This document shows positions 30,785-40,661 of a stretch of DNA of 64,000 nucleotides, piece after piece. The notes beneath the pieces are model-generated. The model did not search any database and was not told the origin of the DNA. It saw only the letters and a program-made list of their open reading frames with translations. The DNA lies in contig NC_090319.1 in NCBI RefSeq assembly GCF_040869045.1, positions 229,145,832-229,209,831 of the forward strand, in the 5' to 3' direction. This stretch comes from Eurosta solidaginis (Eukaryota; Arthropoda; Insecta; Diptera; Tephritidae). The position numbers were made by a program, and so were the translations under genes. Every line of letters starts with the position of its first letter. The first letter of the stretch is position 1.

Positions 30785-31002
30785 ATGGAAAGGGACTCTT
30801 CAGACTTCCCTCTCCAATGGTGGGACGAGAATACCCTACACACAAGGGACTTACAAAAAGAATTAGAAGGCTTAACAAATTGTGCAAAGTAATAGGAATG
30901 GAAAGGGAACCCACAATAGAGGACATTATAAACCCCACTAACAGGGTGGAGGAAATAATGCGAATGATTAGGAGATTGTTCCCCGAAGATGCCAAATGTT
31001 AA
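30785..31002 (+). CDS. Small basic ORF, unrecognised, probably frameshifted
   Basis: ATG at 30785, preceded by tcaaa, opens a 35-codon frame (MERDSSDFPLQWWDENTLHT...) that stops at 30892. A second frame open to 31002 takes over at about the same place with charged, helical sequence (GMEREPTIEDIINPTNRVEE ... RRLFPEDAKC). The two halves look like one protein of about 70 residues broken by a one-base shift. No family is recognised. Its placement behind a possible LTR leader suggests a retroelement accessory or gag-leader protein. Confidence 0.35.
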
Positions 31003-31234
31003 GTTATAGTAGCATCTAAAATTTTTTTAATACGAATAGATAAAAATATTCTCAAATATATTATAAACTACACTAAGTTAGTATATCAAAAAAAAAATTT
31101 TTTTTTGAAATATTAAAAATGTTTACCTTAAATAAAAATATTTTTAATTTTTTTTAACAATAATTTTCACAAAATAAAAAGCTATAAATAAAACAAAATA
31201 TCTAACATCTTATTAAAATTAGAGAAGTTTCAAA

Positions 31235-31501
31235 ATGTCTTGGTGGACAAAAATTGGCCAAGGCATAATGATAGCGATAGCTGGCTATGAATTCGGTAAA
31301 GAAACCTCTGAAGAGGAAATAGTTGACAACAAATTGATAAAATATGAGCCACAAGCCCAAGAGGACACAAAAACTACAGACATTTGGCTAGGTGCTTTAA
31401 TATGCACGATAGGGCTATTAATCATAGTGATAGCCGCTATACTTAAAAACTATATGAAATTTAAATATAGGCAAATGAATAACGTGCAAAAGCGCGTCTA
31501 A
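31235..31501 (+). CDS. Small single-pass membrane protein ORF
   Basis: 88 codons from ATG at 31235, with fly-like start context (ttcaaaATG). The N-terminal half is soluble (MSWWTKIGQGIMIAIAGYEF ... acidic EETSEEE-type segment). Residues about 52-72 form a strong hydrophobic helix (IWLGALICTIGLLIIVIAAI), followed by a basic tail (KNYMKFKYRQMNN). The positive-inside pattern suggests the C-terminus is cytoplasmic. No signal peptide is visible and no family is recognised. The sequence has a regular amino-acid make-up, unlike random AT-rich DNA. It may be a retroelement accessory protein or a chance survivor. Confidence 0.4.
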   Translation: MSWWTKIGQGIMIAIAGYEFGKETSEEEIVDNKLIKYEPQAQEDTKTTDIWLGALICTIGLLIIVIAAILKNYMKFKYRQMNNVQKRV

Positions 31502-31592
31502 AATTTTTTTTTCTTTTACCCAAGTTTCCAAACTCAAAGCTGAGGAAGAGCAATAAACAATTGATGTAAAATCTCAAATAGTAAGTCTCAAA

Positions 31593-31733
31593 ATGTCACA
31601 ATCGATAGTAAAGGCAGCCCTGCCTAAAGCGAACAGCAAATCAAAAATTTGCATAACACCTCTGAATGCTCCTGACAAAAATAGTCATGAAGCAATAGAA
31701 AATTCTAGGACAGTGGAAATAAGTAAACCCTAA
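31593..31733 (+). CDS. 46-residue ORF, unrecognised
   Basis: ATG at 31593 with the same tctcaaaATG context as the two ORFs before it. It encodes MSQSIVKAALPKANSKSKIC ... RTVEISKP and ends at TAA 31731-31733. It is lysine/serine-rich and low in hydrophobics. No known family. Only the shared start context and position support it. Confidence 0.25.
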   Translation: MSQSIVKAALPKANSKSKICITPLNAPDKNSHEAIENSRTVEISKP

Positions 31734-32077
31734 GAAACAAAATATACAAAAATTTTAAAAACCAGCTCATAACAACAAGCATGAAGAAAAAATCACAACG
31801 AGAACCTATATATATATATATTAAAGCGCTATATAAATTTGCAATAAAAGACTAGTCGCGCTCGTTTTAATCTTATACTAGGTACAAACACACGCCATAT
31901 TGGCAATTTATACCATTTGGGCAATTTATTACGCAATTTATCATATAATAAATTGTAATAACAAATTGCCAATTTGAAAAAAATTGCGTAATAAATTGTT
32001 TCAAACTGTAAATACAACCTTGTAAAGTGTGTTTATTGAGTAGATTTAAACGTCAACTGCGCATGGCTCAACTATAG
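31734..32077. other. Gene-free AT-rich stretch
   Basis: Contains a (TA)n tract near 31808-31822 and mutually inverted ttggcaattta / taaattgccaat-like pieces between 31899 and 31990. No gene. Confidence 0.4.
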
Positions 32078-32306
32078 GGTTGGCTCATCTCATCAACTGA
32101 TATTATTTTTTTCATTTCACTGGAGTAGGAATTGTCAAAAGAGGATGGCAAACTCAAAATGAAACCAAAACATTGAACACATTATCTTACAACACACAAA
32201 AATTTTAAAGTTTTATGTTTTCATTCCATTCCATTCACCTAATTCCAACACGCACATTTTGACATTCTGAACACAGGTATGTTGTTGCTGTAGAGATGAG
32301 CCAACC
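32078..32306. mobile_element. MITE with 14-bp perfect terminal inverted repeats
   Basis: ggttggctcatctc at 32078-32091 is matched by gagatgagccaacc at 32293-32306, giving a 229-bp non-coding element. No unambiguous target duplication is seen and the superfamily is unassigned. Confidence 0.8.
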
Positions 32307-34319
32307 GGCCATCAAATTACTATTGTGTAAGCTAAATTGAGTTGTGTGAACACCACTCAATTTGAATTGATATTGCCTCAATTTATTTTACTGTTTGAAC
32401 ATAGCATTAGGATAGAAAAATGGTAGCGTAGAAAATTTTCAAGCAACCAGATTGTTTAAGGGAGTTATTGACTTAGGACAATATCCGACCAGGCATAAAG
32501 GAAATGCCGGCAATCCAGGACTTGAAATTTATAAGGAAAACACAGTTGACCTGAGGGACAAATTGGTGAAAATAATTGTATATTTACTGCAGTAGGCAAA
32601 TTTAAAATTATGAAAGTAGGTACCCAAGCTCTCTAAGATCAAGCAATTGCACAAACCCAAACGATTATGCATGTGACAATCCCGGTATAGAAATAAAAAT
32701 AATTCTTCATAAAAGTCATAACGATTTTGTCTTGGTGGCCGCCGCAGAAATCGCATGACACACAAGATCAAAGATATTGCTGGAAAATAGGGAAATTATT
32801 GAAAATATAAAAAGAACATTTAAAGATACTAAAATTTTTTTTTGCACCCACTGTACCTTCCACTTATCCATTAATAGAACTACTATCAATACATAGCTAC
32901 CCCGCTCTTCCATCAGCAACCCCTCTATTGTCTATATAGTTTATTACAGATTTACCTTATTATGAATGAAAAAAATGTCAAGTGAAAAAAAAAAATCTTG
33001 AATAATATGCGGAATTAGCTTAATAAAATAAAATAAATACAATCATTTATTGCCTAGGTCTCATAAGGTTATATTTTTATATATTAGGAAAATACTTTAC
33101 TTTAACCGCAATAGATTAGAAAATATTAATAGAAAAATATTTTTACTCTAGCCCTCGGTAGATAGATTAACAATAAAAATTGTTACGGTAACCTATATAC
33201 ATAGAAAAATTTCGATAAGAAAATAGTTTGCATAATTTACTAAATAATGATAGGAACAATAAAGATAAGGAAATAATAATCCATAAGAATAGGCTTAAAT
33301 CCACTTAAAACATCTTTTGACAACTTAAAACATAATCGTAAAATAAGCATTCCAATTTACTCGGTTAGTTAATAAAAATTTCCAAAAAACAAGCGGATTT
33401 TAAGTGGTGCACACATTTAAAATCCGGCTGTAAAATAAATAAAATAAATAGAATAAATATAATAAGTAAAATAATTGTTAAATTTAAAAAATTTTTAATA
33501 CGCAAAAAAAATCGTTAAATTTAAAATTTTGAAAAAAAAAATATTTGTATAAAACATTGAAAAAAAATATATATATGTAAAATGTAAAAGTATCACGGTC
33601 AGTAAATTAGAAACAAAGTACATAAACTCTTTCACTACAATATCAAGTTACAGTAAAATACCAAAATCATTTAAAATACGTGGAGAACCGCACCGTCTCT
33701 AACCTTTCTCTTCGTTTCTTTAATTTACTACCCCGATTTTGATGTTGACTTGTGTGCATGCGTAGTGGCCTTCGATGGTGGTGGAAGATGTGGCAAGCTT
33801 AACATTTGGAGCCGCGATCTATACGTTTGGAAAAGAAACAATTTCAGGGGTGGGGTCATACAGCACATTAGAAATCATTTAGGTGCATGTCAACTTTCTT
33901 TCGTTGTTATCTTTGTTTTGTCCACTGTATCGTTTATGTATTTATGTATTTATTTAATGATCAAAATTATTAGTACAATAAGATTTGTGGTCTTTTATAG
34001 TACAACATGAAAGGAAAGATAGTTATAAGTAGTAGTACAAAAAGAAAATAAACAGTTACATGATACTGATATAAACAGATATATATATATATATATATAT
34101 TGTAAGCCTATCCATAAAAGCTAATTTGTAATTTTTAATTTATTCTAGTATCGTGTTCAAATACACGGCCAGTCTACATACTATTATCAGAAAAATAGTT
34201 ATAGATAACATTCTTATAGTTGCTCCTACTTATACTATTTCTTATAGCTTTGGGAATAGAATTCCAGGTACGTATAGAGTTCACGAAGAATAGTCTAGTC
34301 GACGCAACAGATTTAAATA
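32307..34319. other. Gene-free stretch
   Basis: AT-rich sequence with A/T runs and a (TA)n tract at about 34079-34100. A short open plus-strand run around 32445-32600 (FKGVIDLGQYPTRHKGNAG) has no recognised relative. Nothing else protein-like. Confidence 0.4.
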
Positions 34320-34338
34320 TGGGTACTATATGGTCGTT

Positions 34339-35045
34339 TTAATGAGCGGATATTGTGAAAGAAAGCTTATTATAAAGATATAAGGGCGTCTTAGTGAGCA
34401 TGAGTCGGAAAAGGAAAATGCAGCTCCTAGCTTTGAGATAGTCGGATATTTGACATCCCAGAAGGCTAGATTTCCAACGGGGTATGTGGTCGAACTTCGA
34501 AAGTCCATACACATAGCGTATTATATTGTTAAAAGCCACGTCTAACCGATGAGCCGAGTGCGAGTCTAGCTTATTATAAATCAACTCGGAAGATGTCAAA
34601 TACGGTAAAATTAGTTGGACAGCCAATTTATGGCGGATGTTACGAGGAGTAAACATCGCCGATAGCCTCAGATTTCGCAGTGCGCCATACACCCTTCCTA
34701 TAGCCTGATTAACGTGGTCAACACAAGTCAAACTGGAGTTGACTACAAAGCCAAGGTTTGTAATTTTACTCACCAGTTTAATTTGGTCGGTACCAATACA
34801 AATCGGTGGAATACCCGTCTCAGCCAACTTTTTCTTTGATACAGGTAAGACGTAAGTTTTATTTGCGTTAAGACGAAGCACGTTGTGTTTAGCCCAATGG
34901 AAAACTTCTGAGATGTCAGCGTTAAGTTTAGAACAGAAATCATCGACGTCATCAATACGACTAGAAAGGTAAAGCTGAACATCGTCTGCATAAGCGTGCA
35001 TAGTAACAAATTTACAGACTGTAAAAATGTCGTTGATAAATAAGC
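34339..35045 (-). pseudogene. Jockey/CR1-superfamily LINE RT fragment
   Basis: Minus-strand frame from about 35045 (LFINDIF ... VTMHAYADDVQLYL) to a stop at 34339. It contains the catalytic YADD box, then LRLNANKTYVLPVS, TNLGFVVNSSLTCVDHVNQA, RKLAVQLILPYL-like thumb sequence and the C-terminal tail (DHIPRWKSSLLGCQISDYLK). Endonuclease and the N-terminal RT blocks are absent, so the copy is 5'-truncated at about 35045, as LINE copies usually are. The frame that remains is open for 220 codons. Confidence 0.8.
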
Positions 35046-35065
35046 TAAACTATTTTATTTAATTA

Positions 35066-35168
35066 TGTAATTTTATTTATTTACTTGATTTTATCTATTT
35101 ACTATTATATTAATTTGTTGATTTCAAGACCAAATTTGTTGTTTTTTGTAAAATTTATATTTTACAAG
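35066..35168 (-). repeat. Foldback-type flanking repeat, left
   Basis: Read on the minus strand this ~100 bp (gtaaaatataaattttac palindrome, acaaatttggtcttgaa) matches the plus strand at 40782-40880 and again at 41245-41330. It is the sequence into which the Penelope composite inserted. Confidence 0.75.
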
Positions 35169-35181
35169 TTATATTATAAAC
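35169..35181. repeat. 13-bp target duplication, left
   Basis: ttatattataaac at the left edge of the Penelope composite; identical to 40649-40661 at the right edge. Confidence 0.8.
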
Positions 35182-35270
35182 TTATCTTGTTTGGTTGATT
35201 TTCCGACAGGGTGGATAAATGATGTATATTGGAACGATTTTCCGTCATCCCTTGTCAAATTTGGTTTTGA

Positions 35271-35307
35271 GACAAACCGGTTTCGGCGTTGTGCCATCAT
35301 CAGTGTC
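35271..35307 (-). ncRNA. Hammerhead ribozyme, copy 1
   Basis: Minus strand, 37 nt: GACA helix I arm, CTGATGA core, GGC/GCC helix II closed by ACAAC, GAA core, ACC/GGT helix III, cleavage-site T, then TGTC closing helix I. All conserved core residues are present. Helix III is very short and self-complementary, as in hammerheads that act as dimers. Confidence 0.85.
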
Positions 35308-35448
35308 GATTTTCGTTCTGATCTGTTGTTGTCATTTGTCCTGTATTTATAGTTCGTAGGTATATGAGCAGGTATTGTCAAATTGATGCTTGTGTATATT
35401 TAGTTATGTGTATGTGCTGTGTGTTCGTTCAGAACCGAGGGTGGTTTA

Positions 35449-36729
35449 CTAATCGATTTGTGTGGCTGACTGGGGTAGGTAGAAATCTGTGATTTTAGTC
35501 GTTTGACCTTCTTTGTCGGTTTTTTGTTTTGGTGTGTTAATTGTTTTGTGTTTATTTGTTGTTGTGCGTTTGTCTGTTGTACCTGTGTGATTAAGTTGTT
35601 TCCTGTAAACAAGTTTTAAAGGCTCGAATATTGTGTCAGAAATGGTGTTTATCTGTTCGTTTATTATTCTACCGTCGAATGTTTTCTGTTTGTAGATTTC
35701 CATGTTTTCGAGTACGTTGAGACGTCGGCCCTTTTCTTGTATGTGAAGAACCCTAACTGTTTTATTGATGTTTGCTGGGGAACATTCATTCTCGACCATG
35801 TGATTCGCGAAGTTAGACTCGGGTATAATGTTTGGATTCCGTATTTTTTTGTTGTAATCTCTAATATGTTCTCTGAACCTCGTTCTTATTTGCCGTCCTG
35901 TTTGTCCTATGTAACTATGCTGGCATCCGCAGGTAAGCTTGTATACGCCGTGGCTGCTAAACGGATCCTCTGAGTTAATGTTAGTTCTTAGTTTTCGCCC
36001 TAGATTGTTCGATGTTTTGAATGCTGTGTTAATGTTGTACTTTTTAAAGAAATTTGCCAATTTATATGTCGCTTTTCCAGTATATGTCATAGTCGTCCAG
36101 CTATTATTTTCTTTTTCATTATTTCTTTTTGGTTCTCCATTTGTCCTTCTGAGCTTATCTACTAGTGCTTTTTTATATCCGTTGTTTGCAGCGATATTAT
36201 ATATGACCTCAAGTTCTCTCTTATATGCCTCTTGTGTAAGAGGTGTTCTTTCAAGTCTATGTACCAAGTGCCTTAATGCTGCATTTTTATGATGTTGAGG
36301 GTGATTTGAGGTATTGTGTATTATTGTGTCGGTGGCCGTTGACTTTCTATATATGTCATAGTTAAATCTTTTGGCTTCTTTATCAATATTTATCGTGAGG
36401 TCTAGATAGTTGATTCCTCCGTCTTTTTCGGTTTCCATTGTAAATTTTATATTGCCGTGCTGTTTGTTGAGGTACTCCAGTACGAGCTCTTCGTTATTAG
36501 TAGTTAAAACGCATATTATGTCATCCACGTATCTAGCATAAAATGACACGCCTAATTTGGACTTCAGCTCCTGTATGTACTTTTCTTCCAGATTTTGCAT
36601 GAACACTTCCATAAGAATTGCTGATGTGGGGCTTCCCATTCCAAGACCGTTTGTTTGTCTATATATTTTATTGTTGAATTTAAAATAGTTTTGACGTAAA
36701 GTGGTTCTTAGCGTATTTGTGATTTGCAT
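35449..36729 (-). pseudogene. Penelope RT-GIY-YIG C-terminal part, main copy
   Basis: Second half of the main copy's protein. It contains RT palm motifs (LGMGSPTSAIL, YARYVDDIICVL), a thumb region and the GIY-YIG endonuclease with GVYKLTCGCQHSYIGQT and RTRFREHIRD. It ends in a lysine/threonine-rich tail. It is out of frame with the upstream half (36735-38207) because the bases around 36760 differ from the inverted copy by a small net deletion just before this ATG. All catalytic residues remain. Confidence 0.9.
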
Positions 36730-36734
36730 ACTTT

Positions 36735-38207
36735 TTACTTTGTTTTTTGTGTTATGGTTTTTGAGCTAACTATGTCCAAAGTCTCCGATAGTGGTATAGA
36801 TGGGTATAGATCTTTTATGTCAAAAGATACCAATTTGCTGTTTCTTGTTAGCTCTACGGTCTCGAGTCTCTCTATTAGTTCTGTTGTGTTAGCTATTGCA
36901 TATTCGTTCTTTAGCTCCAGAGTGTCTATCAATATCGTTTTTAAATATTTGGACAGTTTGTAACATGGTGCCGATTTAAAATTAATGATGGGCCTCATTG
37001 GCGTGTCCGGCTTGTGGATTTTTGGTAGCGCAACCAGTGGAGGAGCCGAAGGGTTCATTTGGACCAATCTATGTGCCATGTTAGAATCTACTATATTTGT
37101 TGCATTTTTTATAGCAACTTTGATTTGTTTTTGGTATTCATCTGTGGGATCCTCTCTCATTCTACGACATTTCATTTCCTCTATGAGATCCTCGGTTTTG
37201 GATATATATTTCTCTTTTTCGATTAGCACAGTGGTGTTTCCTTTGTCCGCTTTAGTTGTGACAATATTGTTTTTCCTTAGTTTATGCCGTAGATTCTTTA
37301 TTGTTTTCTCCTCTGTATTCGGTTTTTGTCCTTCCTGTGCTTTCACCTCCTTTCTTATGATTTCTCTGCACATGTGTCTTGCGTGCTCCTGTTCTTCCTG
37401 TGGTATCAATGATATTGCGATCTCCGCATCTACAATCGCTTGCTCCGTTTTTCTTACTGTATTCTGGTCCATGATATTGTGCTTCAGGCCCTTTTCGAGA
37501 AGTTGTGCCTCTTCCTTGGTAATGGCCACTGTTGTGAGGTTAACGAACTTGTCATGAAACTGGTGAGTGTTTTGGTTTTGGTTACCCTCTCGTCGTCCTG
37601 CCAGCTTGTCCAATTTTCGGTTCAGCGACCTGTATTTTTGTTGTAGTTCCTGATCGACCTCTGTCTTAATGCGGTCGAAGCATTCCATTAATACAGTCGT
37701 AGGTAGTTGTTCTGCCAATCTTAAATGGATAGATAATAACTCGGCATTTATCTCATCCTTCTTCGAGTATAAGCTTTCCAACTCATATTTTAAAAAATCC
37801 TTTTCCGCTTTTCTAACTGTTTTCCTGCTAGATTTGGTATTTGCCTTTATTGTTATTTTTGCGAATTTCGGAGTAACATTCAATTCCAGGCATTGTTTGT
37901 TGAACCAAATGCTCGCCTTTGCTTTATATATTTTCAGTAGGCGTCGCTTGTAAATTGTTAGTAGTCCGTTCGCGTTCAAGTTAAAAGCCTGACAAGCAAT
38001 AACTGACTTATCTTGTTTGGTTGATTTTCCGACAGGGTGGATAAATGATGTATATTGGAACGATTTTCCGTCATCCCTTGTCAAATTTGGTTTTGAGACA
38101 AACCGGTTTCGGCGTTGTGCCATCATCAGTGTCGATTTTCGTTCTGATCTGTTGTTGTCATTTGTCCTGTATTTATAGTTCGTAGGTATATGAGCAGGTA
38201 TTGTCAA
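36735..38207 (-). pseudogene. Penelope N-terminal part, main copy
   Basis: 490 codons from ATG at 38207, which lies inside the upstream partial copy. The N-terminus therefore reads through the hammerhead region (TLMMAQRRNRFVS). The main body follows: a basic, coiled-coil-like region, TTKADKGNTTVLIEKEKY, PPLVALPKIHKPDTPMRPI and SFDIKDLYPSIPLSETLDI, the first RT blocks. It stops at 36735 after a local 4-nt net deletion relative to the inverted copy. Except for this lesion the main copy looks complete. Confidence 0.88.
38097..38133 (-). ncRNA. Hammerhead ribozyme, copy 2
   Basis: Identical to the motif at 35271-35307, located in the partial upstream copy (pseudo-LTR). On the coding strand the same bases encode STLMMAQRRNRFVS of the main copy's open frame. 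Confidence 0.85.
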
Positions 38208-38225
38208 ATTGATGCTTGTGTATAT

Positions 38226-38845
38226 TTAGTTATGTGTATGTGCTGTGTGTTCGTTCAGAACCGAGGGTGGTTTACTAATCGATTTGTGTGGCTGACTGGG
38301 GTAGGTAGAAATCTGTGATTTTAGTCGTTTGACCTTCTTTGTCGGTTTTTTGTTTTGGTGTGTTAATTGTTTTGTGTTTATTTGTTGTTGTGCGTTTGTC
38401 TGTTGTACCTGTGTGATTAAGTTGTTTCCTGTAAACAAGTTTTAAAGGCTCGAATATTGTGTCAGAAATGGTGTTTATCTGTTCGTTTATTATTCTACCG
38501 TCGAATGTTTTCTGTTTGTAGATTTCCATGTTTTCGAGTACGTTGAGACGTCGGCCCTTTTCTTGTATGTGAAGAACCCTAACTGTTTTATTGATGTTTG
38601 CTGGGGAACATTCATTCTCGACCATGTGATTCGCGAAGTTAGACTCGGGTATAATGTTTGGATTCCGTATTTTTTTGTTGTAATCTCTAATATGTTCTCT
38701 GAACCTCGTTCTTATTTGCCGTCCTGTTTGTCCTATGTAACTATGCTGGCATCCGCAGGTAAGCTTGTATACGCCGTGGCTGCTAAACGGATCCTCTGAG
38801 TTAATGTTAGTTCTTAGTTTTCGCCCTAGATTGTTCGATGTTCGA
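38226..38845 (-). pseudogene. Partial upstream Penelope copy (pseudo-LTR)
   Basis: Duplicates the last ~190 codons of the protein (GIY-YIG module, stop at 38275) together with the 3' noncoding part down to about 38009. It begins at the inverted joint near 38845. In Penelope-like elements such a partial tandem copy serves as the upstream pseudo-LTR that supplies promoter and ribozyme. Confidence 0.88.
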
Positions 38846-38865
38846 TCCACAAGCCGGACACGCCA

Positions 38866-40419
38866 ATGAGGCCCATCATTAATTTTAAATCGGCACCATG
38901 TTACAAACTGTCCAAATATTTAAAAACGATATTGATAGACACTCTGGAGCTAAAGAACGAATATGCAATAGCTAACACAACAGAACTAATAGAGAGACTC
39001 GAGACCGTAGAGCTAACAAGAAACAGCAAATTGGTATCTTTTGACATAAAAGATCTATACCCATCTACACCACTATCGGAGACTTTGGACATAGTTAGCT
39101 CAACAATAGTTCATAACACAAAAAACAAAGTAAAAAGTATGCAAATCACAAATACGCTAAGAACCACTTTACGTCAAAACTATTTTAAATTCAACAATAA
39201 AATATATAGACAAACAAACGGTCTTGGAATGGGAAGCCCCACATCAGCAATTCTTATGGAAGTGTTCATGCAAAATCTGGAAGAAAAGTACATACAGGAG
39301 CTGAAGTCCAAATTAGGCGTGTCATTTTATGCTAGATACGTGGATGACATAATATGCGTTTTAACTACTAATAACGAAGAGCTCGTACTGGAGTACCTCA
39401 ACAAACAGCACGGCAATATAAAATTTACAATGGAAACCGAAAAAGACGGAGGAATCAACTATCTAGACCTCACGATAAATATTGATAAAGAAGCCAAAAG
39501 ATTTAACTATGACATATATAGAAAGTCAACGGCCACCGACACAATAATACACAATACCTCAAATCACCCTCAACATCATAAAAATGCAGCATTAAGGCAC
39601 TTGGTACATAGACTTGAAAGAACACCTCTTACACAAGAGGCATATAAGAGAGAACTTGAGGTCATATATAATATCGCTGCAAACAACGGATATAAAAAAG
39701 CACTAGTAGATAAGCTCAGAAGGACAAATGGAGAACCAAAAAGAAATAATGAAAAAGAAAATAATAGCTGGACGACTATGACATATACTGGAAAAGCGAC
39801 ATATAAATTGGCAAATTTCTTTAAAAAGTACAACATTAACACAGCATTCAAAACATCGAACAATCTAGGGCGAAAACTAAGAACTAACATTAACTCAGAG
39901 GATCCGTTTAGCAGCCACGGCGTATACAAGCTTACCTGCGGATGCCAGCATAGTTACATAGGACAAACAGGACGGCAAATAAGAACGAGGTTCAGAGAAC
40001 ATATTAGAGATTACAACAAAAAAATACGGAATCCAAACATTATACCCGAGTCTAACTTCGCGAATCACATGGTCGAGAATGAATGTTCCCCAGCAAACAT
40101 CAATAAAACAGTTAGGGTTCTTCACATACAAGAAAAGGGCCGACGTCTCAACGTACTCGAAAACATGGAAATCTACAAACAGAAAACATTCGACGGTAGA
40201 ATAATAAACGAACAGATAAACACCATTTCTGACACAATATTCGAGCCTTTAAAACTTGTTTACAGGAAACAACTTAATCACACAGGTACAACAGACAAAC
40301 GCACAACAACAAATAAACACAAAACAATTAACACACCAAAACAAAAAACCGACAAAGAAGGTCAAACGACTAAAATCACAGATTTCTACCTACCCCAGTC
40401 AGCCACACAAATCGATTAG
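38866..40419 (+). CDS. Penelope-like RT with GIY-YIG endonuclease, inverted copy
   Basis: 517-codon uninterrupted frame lacking only the N-terminal ~380 residues of the full protein (the first residues correspond to MRPIINFKSAPCYKL of the main copy). RT: SFDIKDLYPSTPLSETLDI, LGMGSPTSAIL at about 119-130, YVDD at 158-161. GIY-YIG: GVYKLTCGCQHSYIGQT at 352-368, with R and E residues in RTRFREHI. The ATG is simply the first methionine after the truncation, not a natural start. Catalytic boxes are intact, but without the N-terminus and with no own promoter it is probably not autonomous. Confidence 0.9.
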   Translation: MRPIINFKSAPCYKLSKYLKTILIDTLELKNEYAIANTTELIERLETVELTRNSKLVSFDIKDLYPSTPLSETLDIVSSTIVHNTKNKVKSMQITNTLRTTLRQNYFKFNNKIYRQTNGLGMGSPTSAILMEVFMQNLEEKYIQELKSKLGVSFYARYVDDIICVLTTNNEELVLEYLNKQHGNIKFTMETEKDGGINYLDLTINIDKEAKRFNYDIYRKSTATDTIIHNTSNHPQHHKNAALRHLVHRLERTPLTQEAYKRELEVIYNIAANNGYKKALVDKLRRTNGEPKRNNEKENNSWTTMTYTGKATYKLANFFKKYNINTAFKTSNNLGRKLRTNINSEDPFSSHGVYKLTCGCQHSYIGQTGRQIRTRFREHIRDYNKKIRNPNIIPESNFANHMVENECSPANINKTVRVLHIQEKGRRLNVLENMEIYKQKTFDGRIINEQINTISDTIFEPLKLVYRKQLNHTGTTDKRTTTNKHKTINTPKQKTDKEGQTTKITDFYLPQSATQID

Positions 40420-40560
40420 TAAACCACCCTCGGTTCTGAACGAACACACAGCACATACACATAACTAAATATACACAAGCATCAATTTGACAATACCTGC
40501 TCATATACCTACGAACTATAAATACAGGACAAATGACAACAACAGATCAGAACGAAAATC

Positions 40561-40597
40561 GACACTGATGATGGCACAACGCCGAAACCGGTTTGTC
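40561..40597 (+). ncRNA. Hammerhead ribozyme, copy 3
   Basis: Plus-strand copy in the inverted element: CTGATGA at 40565-40571, GGC 40573-40575 with GCC 40581-40583, GAA 40584-40586, ACC 40587-40589 with GGT 40590-40592, predicted cleavage after T40593, helix I GACA 40561-40564 with TGTC 40594-40597. Confidence 0.85.
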
Positions 40598-40648
40598 TCA
40601 AAACCAAATTTGACAAGGGATGACGGAAAATCGTTCCAATATACATCA

Positions 40649-40661
40649 TTATATTATAAAC
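40649..40661. repeat. 13-bp target duplication, right
   Basis: ttatattataaac, identical to 35169-35181, marks the right edge of the Penelope composite. Confidence 0.8.

Larger units (their letters stand above)
35182..40648. mobile_element. Composite Penelope-like element with inverted copy
   Basis: One 5.47-kb unit between the 13-bp duplications. Order on the plus strand: a full-length element on the minus strand (about 35182-38008), a partial second copy of its 3' part on the same strand (38009-38843, the pseudo-LTR arrangement typical of Penelope), then a 5'-truncated copy in inverted orientation (38846-40648). The two minus-strand 3' parts are practically identical over ~830 bp. The inverted joint at 38843-38850 shows short shared bases (cgatccac region). 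The parts are near-identical, so the insertion is recent. Confidence 0.9.

Noticed and set aside
31235..31501. The 88-residue membrane ORF as an envelope gene
   Set aside because: It is too short, and has no signal peptide, cleavage site or ectodomain. An envelope assignment is unsupported, so it is left as an unrecognised small membrane protein.
35737..37953. Plus-strand frames with hydrophobic residues inside the Penelope main copy (for example 36985-37557), suggesting membrane proteins
   Set aside because: They are antisense shadows of the strongly conserved minus-strand RT/GIY-YIG frame; lysine-rich protein read backwards looks hydrophobic.
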